This document shows, piece by piece, positions 36,253 to 43,001 of a stretch of 45,738 nucleotides of DNA. The position numbers and the translations under genes are program-made. Source of the DNA: a virus. The stretch covers positions 1 through 45,738 of the IMG/VR virus record IMGVR_UViG_3300023084_000040; one strand, given 5' to 3'. Within the stretch, counting starts at the first letter, position 1. Each line of letters opens with the position of its first letter. A model generated the notes under the pieces. It was not told the DNA's origin. It searched no databases and saw only the letters and a program-made list of their open reading frames with translations.

Positions 36253-36704
36253 TGGAATTTACTCAAAGACATAATGATTTAATCTACGGAGCACTTGAGG
36301 TTTTTCTGGAAAAGGATTCGCCATCACTTGTAGCTAGGGAAGAAGATGGACTTATTTCTTTTTCCACTGTACTTGGTTTAAGTGGTGTAATCGAAAAAGA
36401 AGAAGATGGCAGCGCTAATGTATTTCTAGAGGGACAAAAGTACTATGAGATTGAGAAAGAAGTTTTTCATCTAATAGAGAATAGAAACGAAGCCCCTGAG
36501 GTTGAATCTTTATTGGAAGAGTTGGCTATAATACATCAGATGGAATTACAAGAAAGATCGAAAATTCTTATAGAAACGATCATAAGAGGTTTAGCAAAAC
36601 TTATAGTGGACCAAAAAGTAACTGTTGGAGTTGATATTCAACTTGGGCCTGTACTTATTAAGAACACAGATGACATGGGGAACGTAAAAATTCTATTGAA
36701 CTAA
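36252..36704 (+). CDS. Unknown acidic helical protein
   Basis: A 150-residue protein starting in a TAATG overlap with the nucleotidyltransferase stop. It is acidic, with beta-like segments (LVAREEDGLISFSTVLGLSG) and long helices (IEKEVFHLIENRNEAPEVE, LLEELAIIHQMELQERSKI). No family is recognised. Position suggests it is an accessory of the nucleotidyltransferase/ligase set. Confidence 0.6.
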   Translation: MEFTQRHNDLIYGALEVFLEKDSPSLVAREEDGLISFSTVLGLSGVIEKEEDGSANVFLEGQKYYEIEKEVFHLIENRNEAPEVESLLEELAIIHQMELQERSKILIETIIRGLAKLIVDQKVTVGVDIQLGPVLIKNTDDMGNVKILLN

Positions 36705-36708
36705 GAGG

Positions 36709-38622
36709 ATGGCGGGAATAAATCACTTATACGACATTTATAATAAGAAGGGATCTGATTTTGTTAATCAGCTTTTTAATCGTTATGTAACAATTAACGA
36801 AAAGATGGACGGTTCAGCCTTCTCTTTTGAGAGGGATAAGGAATCTGGTAATTTCCGTTTTTATAGGAGAGACCAAAGAAATCCTATAACTCTAGTAGAT
36901 AGGACGCTCATGAAATATTATGAGAAGCCAATCCAGTATATTGAATCTCTTCCACCAAGCATACTTGAAAAAATCCCCAGAGGATGGAGATTTGGACTTG
37001 AGTATTTTTCAAACACCAAACCAGTAGAGATTTCATATGATAGATTACCAAAGAATAATCTGATTCTCTCCTATATCCACAAAATGGGTACTGGCGGTAA
37101 AATAGAAAGTACTATACAGGATAAGGAAGAATTGGATAATTGGGCAGATCTGATTGGAGTTGAAAGACCACCAATTGTTTTCCAGGGAGTGTTGGACGAA
37201 GATCAGAAATCTGAGCTTATGGAGTTTTTGAACACGCCGTTCAAAGATCTTGTTGAAAGGTTCAAAACACAATCTTTTGTTAGGTTTGTTATTAAGACCT
37301 TAAACCCGGATTTAACTAAAACTGCTCTTAACGACGACCTAGATAAGGATGTCGAGGGTATAGTTTTTAGATTTGGAGAGCTCGATGGAGATAGTGATAC
37401 TGTATTAGCCAAAATGGTGGATCCTATATTCACTGAAATAGCTAAGCAAAAGTTTGCTGACAAAAAGAGTAAAAAGCCTTCGGATTTTCTTGGAATCACA
37501 TTGCTTGATGTGATGAATTTCATTTTGGAAAAAGATCTTTCTGAATTTGAAGTTGAAGGTGAGTCTGAAGACGAGAGATACATTTCCTTTATGGGAGACG
37601 TATTTGTTAAATTCCTGGATGAATATGAGGAGAAGTATAAGGGTACTGATTTTGAGGAACCTGATTACTTAAAGAGGGATGAATTCAGACTGAATAAGGA
37701 AAAGATTAAAGACAGAAGAGTTCTTAAATATGTTGAGAAGGATGACTCATTTGAGTCTTTATTTAAACTCATTCTTAATTCCTTTAGGAAGATAAAAACT
37801 AGAGCTGGAGGTATCATCACCTCTGGGATGAAAGATCAGATGAATCTTTTAATCAAGGATATCAAGGATTATATTAAAAAACCAGAGAAGAAAGTAAACG
37901 AATCAAGGTTTATTAGCTTTGGTGAATTCAGAAAGGAAAACTCTCCTTCGGTTGAATATCTACAGGAGGAAGACGATTCAGATTCAAGTGATGATCCATT
38001 CTTCTCATACCAAGAATTTATTAGCAAACTAGAAACCATTGATAATGAGGAGATCCCGGCTGAGGTAGAAATGCTCAAGGAGAAAGATACGGAGGAAAGA
38101 AAACCAGTTAATGTTATAATGGGTAGATTCCAGCCTTTCCACCAGGGACATCTTAAGATGGCGAAGGATCTCATGGAGAAAAACGATCTCCCATCTTTTG
38201 TTGTTGTGGTTTATCCTGGACACAACAAGTCTGGAAAATCCCCATTTGATGAGGAGGCAATCAAAAGATATATGGATGCAATAGTTGCTAATAACGAGGA
38301 GATTGAAGGATATGTCCTTGCTACAAGAGGTCTTCTTGGGTCTGCTATTGCAAGACTAATAGACATGGGATATGACCCCAAGTTAATTGGTGCAGGCCCC
38401 GATCGAATAGACGACTACACTAAGCAGATAGACTATGTTAAGATGTCTGATATTAAGGACAAAATAAGTGATGACCTTGGTATTGTAGAAACACCAAGGG
38501 TAACGAGCGGTACTGAGGTTAGACAAGCTATGAAGGACCAAGACTTTTCTAAGTTCAAAAAGATGGTTCCAAAAGAGGTATCTAATCTTTACAACGACCT
38601 TATTACAAGCGTCAGGGACTGA
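36709..38622 (+). CDS. RNA ligase fused to NMN adenylyltransferase-like domain
   Basis: A 637-residue fusion. The N-terminal domain is a ligase-type nucleotidyltransferase: motif I E31-K32-M-D-G-S, a RFGLEYF segment, DVEGIVFRF as motif IV and LAKMVDP as motif V. K32 would bind AMP, so it should seal RNA or DNA nicks. A helical linker (about 240-460) contains two targeting-like segments (RFISFGEFRKEN and FFSYQEFISKLE). From about 465 the cytidylyltransferase-type signature GRFQPFHQGH is followed by SGTEVRQAM, as in NMNAT enzymes that make NAD+. The fusion could couple ligase AMP use with NAD+ resynthesis, but the link is inference. Confidence 0.8.
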   Translation: MAGINHLYDIYNKKGSDFVNQLFNRYVTINEKMDGSAFSFERDKESGNFRFYRRDQRNPITLVDRTLMKYYEKPIQYIESLPPSILEKIPRGWRFGLEYFSNTKPVEISYDRLPKNNLILSYIHKMGTGGKIESTIQDKEELDNWADLIGVERPPIVFQGVLDEDQKSELMEFLNTPFKDLVERFKTQSFVRFVIKTLNPDLTKTALNDDLDKDVEGIVFRFGELDGDSDTVLAKMVDPIFTEIAKQKFADKKSKKPSDFLGITLLDVMNFILEKDLSEFEVEGESEDERYISFMGDVFVKFLDEYEEKYKGTDFEEPDYLKRDEFRLNKEKIKDRRVLKYVEKDDSFESLFKLILNSFRKIKTRAGGIITSGMKDQMNLLIKDIKDYIKKPEKKVNESRFISFGEFRKENSPSVEYLQEEDDSDSSDDPFFSYQEFISKLETIDNEEIPAEVEMLKEKDTEERKPVNVIMGRFQPFHQGHLKMAKDLMEKNDLPSFVVVVYPGHNKSGKSPFDEEAIKRYMDAIVANNEEIEGYVLATRGLLGSAIARLIDMGYDPKLIGAGPDRIDDYTKQIDYVKMSDIKDKISDDLGIVETPRVTSGTEVRQAMKDQDFSKFKKMVPKEVSNLYNDLITSVRD

Positions 38623-38628
38623 TATATA
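38621..38628 (+). promoter_or_regulatory. GATATATA box before 38648 gene
   Basis: It overlaps the TGA stop of the ligase fusion gene by two bases and sits 19 bases before the GTG at 38648. A TATAAATA box overlaps the same leader. Confidence 0.45.
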
Positions 38629-38634
38629 AAAAAA

Positions 38635-38642
38635 TATAAATA
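38635..38642 (+). promoter_or_regulatory. Exact TATAAATA late-promoter-type box
   Basis: Exact match to the T4 late promoter box, 5 bases before the GTG of the next gene. Initiation at the T4 spacing would give a leaderless message. Together with the GATATATA box just upstream it may allow two promoter classes to drive this gene. Confidence 0.35.
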
Positions 38643-38647
38643 AACCA

Positions 38648-39187
38648 GTGGAAAAAAGAATACAGAATTTCTCAGACTTCCTAAAATCTAGCTCTGTCAA
38701 CGAAGGAGATGGGTTTGGAACCTTCCCTTTTTTGCTAGTGAAGGATGGTGATATTTATAACTACCTTTTTCAATTAGAACTTGAGAATGGATCCCAAAAA
38801 GGATTTATGCTGGTAGTTGGTAAATATTCACAGTATGAGACAATGGAGGGACCTAAAAATTCCTATGCAATTCTCAATGTAAATGAGATTGCCCCTGAAA
38901 TCATAGAGGACATTGCTATTAAGAAATCAGAGATTCCTGACCTGAACGATGTTAAGTTCACTCTTAAAGATAACGATTTAAGCAGATTCTTGGAGCAGGT
39001 ATCCAAAGCTTTACTAAATTATCTTGAGAAAAATCCAAAAGTAATTCGTATATTTGACGAAATGCAGGATAATATGGATATTGAAAACTATGAAGAGATG
39101 GTAAAATCCGTTTTGCTTTCTTTCTTAGGGCCAGAATGGTCTATGCAAGAAGGATCCCACAAGGGAACGTTCATAATCAGTAGATAA
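38648..39187 (+). CDS. Unknown protein with capsid-targeting-like N-terminus
   Basis: A 179-residue protein with a GTG start; no other plausible start lies nearby. The N-terminus MEKRIQNFSDFLKSSSVNEG has the F..FL pattern and a V-N-E site of the targeting-like set. The body is globular mixed alpha/beta (FPFLLVKDGDIYNYLFQLEL, then ISR at the end). No family is recognised. Confidence 0.6.
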   Translation: MEKRIQNFSDFLKSSSVNEGDGFGTFPFLLVKDGDIYNYLFQLELENGSQKGFMLVVGKYSQYETMEGPKNSYAILNVNEIAPEIIEDIAIKKSEIPDLNDVKFTLKDNDLSRFLEQVSKALLNYLEKNPKVIRIFDEMQDNMDIENYEEMVKSVLLSFLGPEWSMQEGSHKGTFIISR

Positions 39188-39218
39188 CCTAAATCGAAAC
39201 ATTTACTTTTAACAATTC

Positions 39219-39226
39219 TATAAATA
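39219..39226 (+). promoter_or_regulatory. Exact TATAAATA late-promoter-type box before H1-like gene
   Basis: Exact match to the T4 late consensus, 18 bases before the ATG. T4 spacing would place initiation near 39232, leaving a leader of about 13 bases. Late expression would fit a DNA-condensing protein. Confidence 0.4.
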
Positions 39227-39244
39227 AGGAAAATTTAAACAATT

Positions 39245-39421
39245 ATGGAAAATTTCGATCGAATCAAAGAAGTTATGGAAGCTGCAGAAGCTGACGTAGC
39301 AAAGTTTGTTGAAAAAGGCAATAAGGCAGCTGGAACAAGAGTTCGCCAAGCCATGCAAGAAGTTAAGAAGCTTGCTCAACAGGTAAGGTTGGATGTTCAA
39401 GAGGCAAAGAACAACGCTTAA
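39245..39421 (+). CDS. Small histone H1-like (Hc1-type) DNA-binding protein
   Basis: A 58-residue gene, shorter than usual ORF cut-offs. It reads MENFDRIKEVMEAAEADVAK, then EKGNKAAGTRVRQAMQEVKK. The core E-K-G-N-K-A-A-G-T-R-x-R-x-A is the hallmark of the short histone H1-like proteins encoded by many Bacteroidetes. The protein should bind and bend or condense DNA, either of the phage or of the host. A TATAAATA box precedes it and a strong terminator follows, so it is a single-gene unit. This is the main host clue in the window. Confidence 0.8.
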   Translation: MENFDRIKEVMEAAEADVAKFVEKGNKAAGTRVRQAMQEVKKLAQQVRLDVQEAKNNA

Positions 39422-39445
39422 GAAACCAAACTACAAACAGATATT

Positions 39446-39470
39446 AGGCAGCCCTTTCGGCTGCCTTTTC
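39446..39470 (+). terminator. Rho-independent terminator after H1-like gene
   Basis: AGGCAGCC pairs perfectly with GGCTGCCT around the loop CTTTC and is followed by TTTTC. It closes the H1-like transcription unit. Confidence 0.85.
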
Positions 39471-39504
39471 TGTGTAGATCAGAATGGAATAAAACCGTCC
39501 AATC

Positions 39505-39512
39505 GATATATA
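39505..39512 (+). promoter_or_regulatory. GATATATA box before 39532 gene
   Basis: The octamer lies 19 bases upstream of the ATG, just after the H1 terminator. It should start the 39532-41120 gene group. Confidence 0.5.
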
Positions 39513-39531
39513 AGAAGTAAATTTTATACAC

Positions 39532-39738
39532 ATGGGATATTACGTAGCAAAAGTTAGCTTTGAATCAACTGAAACCAAAAGAAATGGTGATCCAGTAATT
39601 CACAGATCTGAATTTCTAGTTGCAGCTGAGTCTGTAATTGAAGTTGAAACAAAAGTAGCAGAGTTCCTACAGGGAACCACTGGATTCTTTGAAACCACAC
39701 AGATTTCAAAATCCAAAATTGAAGCAGTTATAGAATAA
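39532..39738 (+). CDS. Small protein resembling DUF4494
   Basis: A 68-residue protein. The pattern of an early Y-x-A-K-V strand, then a R-S-E-F-L-V-A-A-E-S segment and a V-E-T-K-V-A-E-F helix recalls the DUF4494 family known from Bacteroidetes, where the end of a short beta-helix unit reads L-V-D-A-x-S-x-x-E-A. The resemblance is weak and from memory. It overlaps the next start as TAATG. Confidence 0.5.
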   Translation: MGYYVAKVSFESTETKRNGDPVIHRSEFLVAAESVIEVETKVAEFLQGTTGFFETTQISKSKIEAVIE

Positions 39739-40274
39739 TGGCAAATACCGGCAGTTACATTCCACCACAATCACCCATTGCTATCCAACCAGGAGACAAG
39801 GGATTTGAAATAGTTGGGAAGGGTTACAATAGATGGCTTTGGACATTCCCGGATTGGAAGAAGGGAAAGAAGAAGATCATTAATCCTGCAGCCAACTGGG
39901 AATTGAATGCCAAACCAATGAGTCCTGCAGAAATTAAAAAAAAGATGAAGGGACTTTACCTGCAAGAGGATTCTGATGAAAGAATCGAAGGGGGTATTTC
40001 TTCTGGGAAGAATTTGGGGGATATTGCCATTATGCATACCTATGATGATTCTATGGACCACGTAGATCGTGATGCTATCGAAAAAATGCTATCACATCTG
40101 GAGAAACAACTTCAAATGGGAATTGAGGTAGAAATGGAGCACACTGACGATAGGGACTTAGCTTCTGAAATAGCTAAAGACCACTTGGTTGAGGACCCAA
40201 ATTACTACACAAAGCTTCAAAAAGTCGAGGAGGGGATGAGAATTATCATACCATTCGAAAAATATAAGATTTAG
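39738..40274 (+). CDS. DUF5661-domain protein
   Basis: A 178-residue protein. Residues ~119-160 (EMEHTDDRDLASEIAKDHL, then EDPNYYTKLQKVEE) match the conserved pattern of DUF5661, a phage-associated domain of unknown function with E-x-E-H-T-x-D...D-H-L...Y-Y-x-K-L. The N-terminal part contains WLWTFPDWKKGKKK. One base separates it from the next gene. Confidence 0.7.
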   Translation: MANTGSYIPPQSPIAIQPGDKGFEIVGKGYNRWLWTFPDWKKGKKKIINPAANWELNAKPMSPAEIKKKMKGLYLQEDSDERIEGGISSGKNLGDIAIMHTYDDSMDHVDRDAIEKMLSHLEKQLQMGIEVEMEHTDDRDLASEIAKDHLVEDPNYYTKLQKVEEGMRIIIPFEKYKI

Positions 40275-40275
40275 C

Positions 40276-40713
40276 ATGCCATCAGTAAGTAAATCACAAC
40301 AAGCAATTATGGGCCAAGCGTGGGCTCTAAGACAAAACGAGCTAAAGCTCAAGGACATCAATGCTAAATACAGAAAGGAGATTGAAAAGATTGCCTTTGG
40401 ATATAAAGACAAAGATGGTAAGTTCATTGCTCCTATGACTGACAAGGAGCTCAAAAAGTTTGCAAAAACGAAGTCTAGTGATTTACCAGAGAATGTGAAA
40501 GACGGTAAACCATTGGAGGAGAAAAAATTTACTCCTGGAATAGCTAGTTCTAAAGGGGTTCCAACATTCACCCCAAGTATCACTTTTGGTGGTGAGATTA
40601 AACCTATTATCCCTTATTTAGATACTGATGCTAAAAAAGAAAAACCAGGTAAGAGAAATCTCGAGAACCTAAAGGATTATAGAGACTGGATAAAGGAAAG
40701 AAAGAAGGGATGA
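40276..40713 (+). CDS. DUF3008-like protein
   Basis: A 145-residue protein. It begins MPSVSKSQQAIMGQAWALRQ and has MTDKELKKFAKTKSSDLPENV. This order of a K-S-x-x-Q-x-x-M/F start and a later K-x-F-A-x-T-K-x-x-x-L-P is typical of DUF3008, a small phage protein family of unknown function. The linker and basic C-terminus extend beyond the usual length. Its stop overlaps the next start in an ATGA arrangement. Confidence 0.7.
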   Translation: MPSVSKSQQAIMGQAWALRQNELKLKDINAKYRKEIEKIAFGYKDKDGKFIAPMTDKELKKFAKTKSSDLPENVKDGKPLEEKKFTPGIASSKGVPTFTPSITFGGEIKPIIPYLDTDAKKEKPGKRNLENLKDYRDWIKERKKG

Positions 40714-41120
40714 TTAATCTTTTTGAATTTGATAAGTATGATCCTAAATCTGAGTACCTTGAGGATGAGAGGAGAAGCATAGATCTTGATAAGATAAGAA
40801 AATCTGATGCCTATAGAGATATTATAGATCTTGGATTTTCTGATGAGACCTCTGATCAGCAAGAATTAAATAATACCCTCAAGTTCAAAAGGAAAAAACA
40901 GCCCGAGATAAATGGCTACGACGAGGTATTTTATACCATACACCCAACGGGAGTGGTTCGTAGATACAATCCAATTAAATCGGATGAAACCCCAGAGGGT
41001 CAAGGAAACACTATTAGGACTTATCCATCACCTTTCAGGAATGGCAAAGAATATAAAAAGGCACTGAGGTACCTGTTTAATTATTTGCGAAGAAAGGAAT
41101 TAAGAAAGGACTACAGATAA
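40710..41120 (+). CDS. Unknown protein
   Basis: A 136-residue protein coupled by ATGA to the DUF3008-like gene. It is charged at the start (DDKYDPKS-like, with LEDERRSIDLDKIRKSD) and ends basic (KKALRYLFNYLRRKELRKDYR). A central YDEVFYTIHPTGVVRRYNP segment could form strands. No family is recognised. Confidence 0.6.
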   Translation: MINLFEFDKYDPKSEYLEDERRSIDLDKIRKSDAYRDIIDLGFSDETSDQQELNNTLKFKRKKQPEINGYDEVFYTIHPTGVVRRYNPIKSDETPEGQGNTIRTYPSPFRNGKEYKKALRYLFNYLRRKELRKDYR

Positions 41121-41123
41121 ATA
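41116..41123 (+). promoter_or_regulatory. Candidate late promoter box (GATAAATA)
   Basis: GATAAATA lies 24 bases before the ATG at 41148 and overlaps the stop of the preceding gene. It has the most T4-like distance to its gene of the GATAAATA copies. Confidence 0.35.
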
Positions 41124-41147
41124 TAGAAACAATTTAAAGAACATAAA

Positions 41148-41375
41148 ATGGGATGTGGATGTAATAAGGGATCAAGAACTACTACAACAACTCAAACTAC
41201 TAAGCAGTATGATGATTTGTCAGGAAAGTTTATACTTGATACCAACGGTAACAAATTGCTTGTGGTTTCTCCAATATATGATGCTTACAAAGATATTGTT
41301 GGATATACCGCTAAAGACGAACAAGGTAATTCTCTTAGAATATTTGCCAAGAATGTTCAAAAAATATTAGATTAA
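41148..41375 (+). CDS. Small Cys-containing protein
   Basis: A 75-residue protein beginning MGCGCNKGSRTTTTTQTTK, with a Thr-rich run after two cysteines. The rest is a compact beta-like domain (KLLVVSPIYDAYKDIVGYTA, then LRIFAKNVQKILD). It lies 2 bases from the next gene. Small MGCGC-starting proteins are common among phage head-tail genes, but no function can be assigned. Confidence 0.6.
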   Translation: MGCGCNKGSRTTTTTQTTKQYDDLSGKFILDTNGNKLLVVSPIYDAYKDIVGYTAKDEQGNSLRIFAKNVQKILD

Positions 41376-41377
41376 AA

Positions 41378-41869
41378 ATGGATTCAATGTATTATCCAAC
41401 TGGAAATTCTACTAACGGACGAACTTTAGTTTGTTTGTGCTGTGAGGATCTTCCTGTAATGGAAGACCAAGAAACTCCAGATGCTATGGAACTTAAAATC
41501 AAGGAATGGTTGGACGAAAACGACTATTGTGTTGAAAAATGGCAAATGGACGAAGAAATGAAAAATTGTGGATGTGAAGGGTATGAGCTCCAAGAAATGG
41601 ATGGAGGAGCACCTGCACCAGCTGGAGACGGCGGTGGAGCATTCGCTACTCTAGGCACTACTCAGGGAATGGGAAATGTTGAAGCCCCTTCGTCAGGTGG
41701 TACCAATGCAGATTTCTATAATGGAGCAGTTGGATCTGGAGATAAGTTTCCTTCTCTTACTGTAGGAACCCCAGCAGCAAAAGGAGCTGGTAAAAAGAAG
41801 AAAAAGAAAGACCGTGTTATTAAAAGTTTTGATGATTTTAAGGAGATGATGAAGTCTTTGCAGAAATAA
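41378..41869 (+). CDS. Acidic then Lys-rich protein with C-terminal F..F motif
   Basis: A 163-residue protein. The first ~70 residues are acidic with six cysteines (VCLCCEDLP, NCGCEGYE). The middle is Gly/Ala/Pro-rich (APAPAGDGGGAF). The end has a run of lysines (KKKKKKDR) followed by VIKSFDDFKEMMKSLQK, which resembles the F..F targeting-like segment but at the C-terminus. A start at 41387 is also possible. A head-associated or scaffold-like role is speculative. Confidence 0.55.
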   Translation: MDSMYYPTGNSTNGRTLVCLCCEDLPVMEDQETPDAMELKIKEWLDENDYCVEKWQMDEEMKNCGCEGYELQEMDGGAPAPAGDGGGAFATLGTTQGMGNVEAPSSGGTNADFYNGAVGSGDKFPSLTVGTPAAKGAGKKKKKKDRVIKSFDDFKEMMKSLQK

Positions 41870-41893
41870 GACGAAAAGTCATATGAGATTGCT

Positions 41894-41919
41894 AAAAGGT
41901 GCCAAAAAGGCACCTTTTT
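41894..41919 (+). terminator. Rho-independent terminator before Hsp20 gene
   Basis: AAAAGGTGCC pairs with GGCACCTTTT around an A5 loop, followed by further T residues. It closes the unit ending at 41869. Confidence 0.85.
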
Positions 41920-41977
41920 CTTTGTTTTTTAGTATTGGAATAGGATTTGAACTATTGGTAGTAAAAAAAAACAAACT

Positions 41978-42334
41978 ATGAACAGAACAACTATCTACAG
42001 TCCTTTGGAAATGATGGAAAAGATTTTCAACAACACCAATCCGGTTATTCAAAGCCGCAATTACTTTGTTGATGAAAAGGATAGCGAGTATGTTTTAGAA
42101 ATACCTGTTTCTGGGTTTTCTAAAAATGATATTTCGGTTGACGTTGAGGGAAATTTCTTAGTTATTACTGGTGAGGATAACGAGTCGTATTGGACGGACG
42201 ATTTTACAAAGAAGTTCAAGCTACCCAATGAAGCTGATGCTGATTCGGTTAAAGCAAAAATTGAGGATGGCGTTTTAAAGGTTTCCATAGGTAAAAAGAA
42301 AGAATCCATGCCTAAGAAAATTAAAATCGCTTAA
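41978..42334 (+). CDS. Small heat shock protein (Hsp20/alpha-crystallin)
   Basis: A 118-residue protein. After a ~30-residue N-terminal arm it has the alpha-crystallin pattern: VLEIPVSGFSKNDISVDVEG, then ITGED, and the A-x-x-x-D-G-V-L signature in KIEDGVLKVSIG. A C-terminal I-K-I motif allows oligomer packing. It should hold unfolding proteins in solution during infection. Hsp20 genes are known in T4-like cyanophages. It has terminators on both sides, so it is expressed on its own. Confidence 0.88.
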   Translation: MNRTTIYSPLEMMEKIFNNTNPVIQSRNYFVDEKDSEYVLEIPVSGFSKNDISVDVEGNFLVITGEDNESYWTDDFTKKFKLPNEADADSVKAKIEDGVLKVSIGKKKESMPKKIKIA

Positions 42335-42366
42335 TACCGAAATTTTTCTTACATTTAGAAATAATA

Positions 42367-42396
42367 AAGCTCGATCATTAAAGATTGAGCTTTTTT
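42367..42396 (+). terminator. Rho-independent terminator after Hsp20 gene
   Basis: AAGCTCGATC pairs with GATTGAGCTT (one G-T wobble) around ATTAAA, followed by a T6 tract that runs to 4 bases before the ATG at 42400. Confidence 0.8.
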
Positions 42397-42399
42397 ATT

Positions 42400-42612
42400 A
42401 TGTCGAGGGAAAAAGAAATATTTGAAAGATTCGCAAGAGAGATTGCACAGGAAATCCTGGAGAAGGAAAAGAATCCGGATTACCAAATTATACTTGACCG
42501 TAGGTCTGTAATAGATAAGCTTTCGTCAATCATGGGTAAGGGTTATTCAGAAACAGCATCAGAGTTCGACAAAAAGGTAAATGCATACCTCAAAAAGCTA
42601 AGGAATAGATAA
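42400..42612 (+). CDS. Small helical protein
   Basis: A 70-residue protein. The ATG at 42400 is chosen because an upstream in-frame TTG lies inside the terminator hairpin. It is highly charged and helical (EIFERFAREIAQEILEKEK, then EFDKKVNAYLKKLRNR). Its stop overlaps the next start as TAATGG, so it is coupled to the glycosylase. No family is recognised. Confidence 0.6.
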   Translation: MSREKEIFERFAREIAQEILEKEKNPDYQIILDRRSVIDKLSSIMGKGYSETASEFDKKVNAYLKKLRNR

Positions 42613-43001
42613 TGGAAAGACTGATTCAGGAAGACTATGTGGATAATCCATGGAAGATGACCGTGATCTGCATCCTCTTGAATCAAACCACCAATCAGCA
42701 AGTTAGGAAAATACTTACCCCTCTCTTTGATTTAATTGAATCTCCAGAGAAATGCTCTTCTCTAGATGTTAGCGAAATCTATCCCATTATAAGAGGAACT
42801 GGGTTTGGGAATGTAAAAGCTAAAAGAATAGTCTCGATGAGCCAAAAGTGGATCAGTGGGTTTAAAAGTGTAGAAGATTTGCCTGGGATTGGAAAGTACG
42901 GTAAAGAATCCTGGGATATTTTTGTAAACCACAAAACTGACTTTGTGCCTACTGATAAAAAACTTAGGATGTATTTAGAGTCCCTTGATCACCTTGACTA
43001 A
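42612..43001 (+). CDS. MBD4-like HhH DNA glycosylase domain
   Basis: A 129-residue HhH-GPD domain. The order NPWKMTVICILLNQTT, GFGNVKAKRIVSMS, the helix-hairpin-helix loop LPGIGKYG (90-97), then FVPTDKKLRMYL matches the C-terminal glycosylase domain of MBD4, in which D115 corresponds to the catalytic Asp (MBD4's HPEDHKL). MBD4 removes T or U paired with G. The iron-sulfur cluster of EndoIII is absent, as in MBD4. In a phage it may repair deaminated bases or act on a modified base. Its 3' end overlaps the reverse-strand amidase by 27 bases. Confidence 0.75.
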   Translation: MERLIQEDYVDNPWKMTVICILLNQTTNQQVRKILTPLFDLIESPEKCSSLDVSEIYPIIRGTGFGNVKAKRIVSMSQKWISGFKSVEDLPGIGKYGKESWDIFVNHKTDFVPTDKKLRMYLESLDHLD

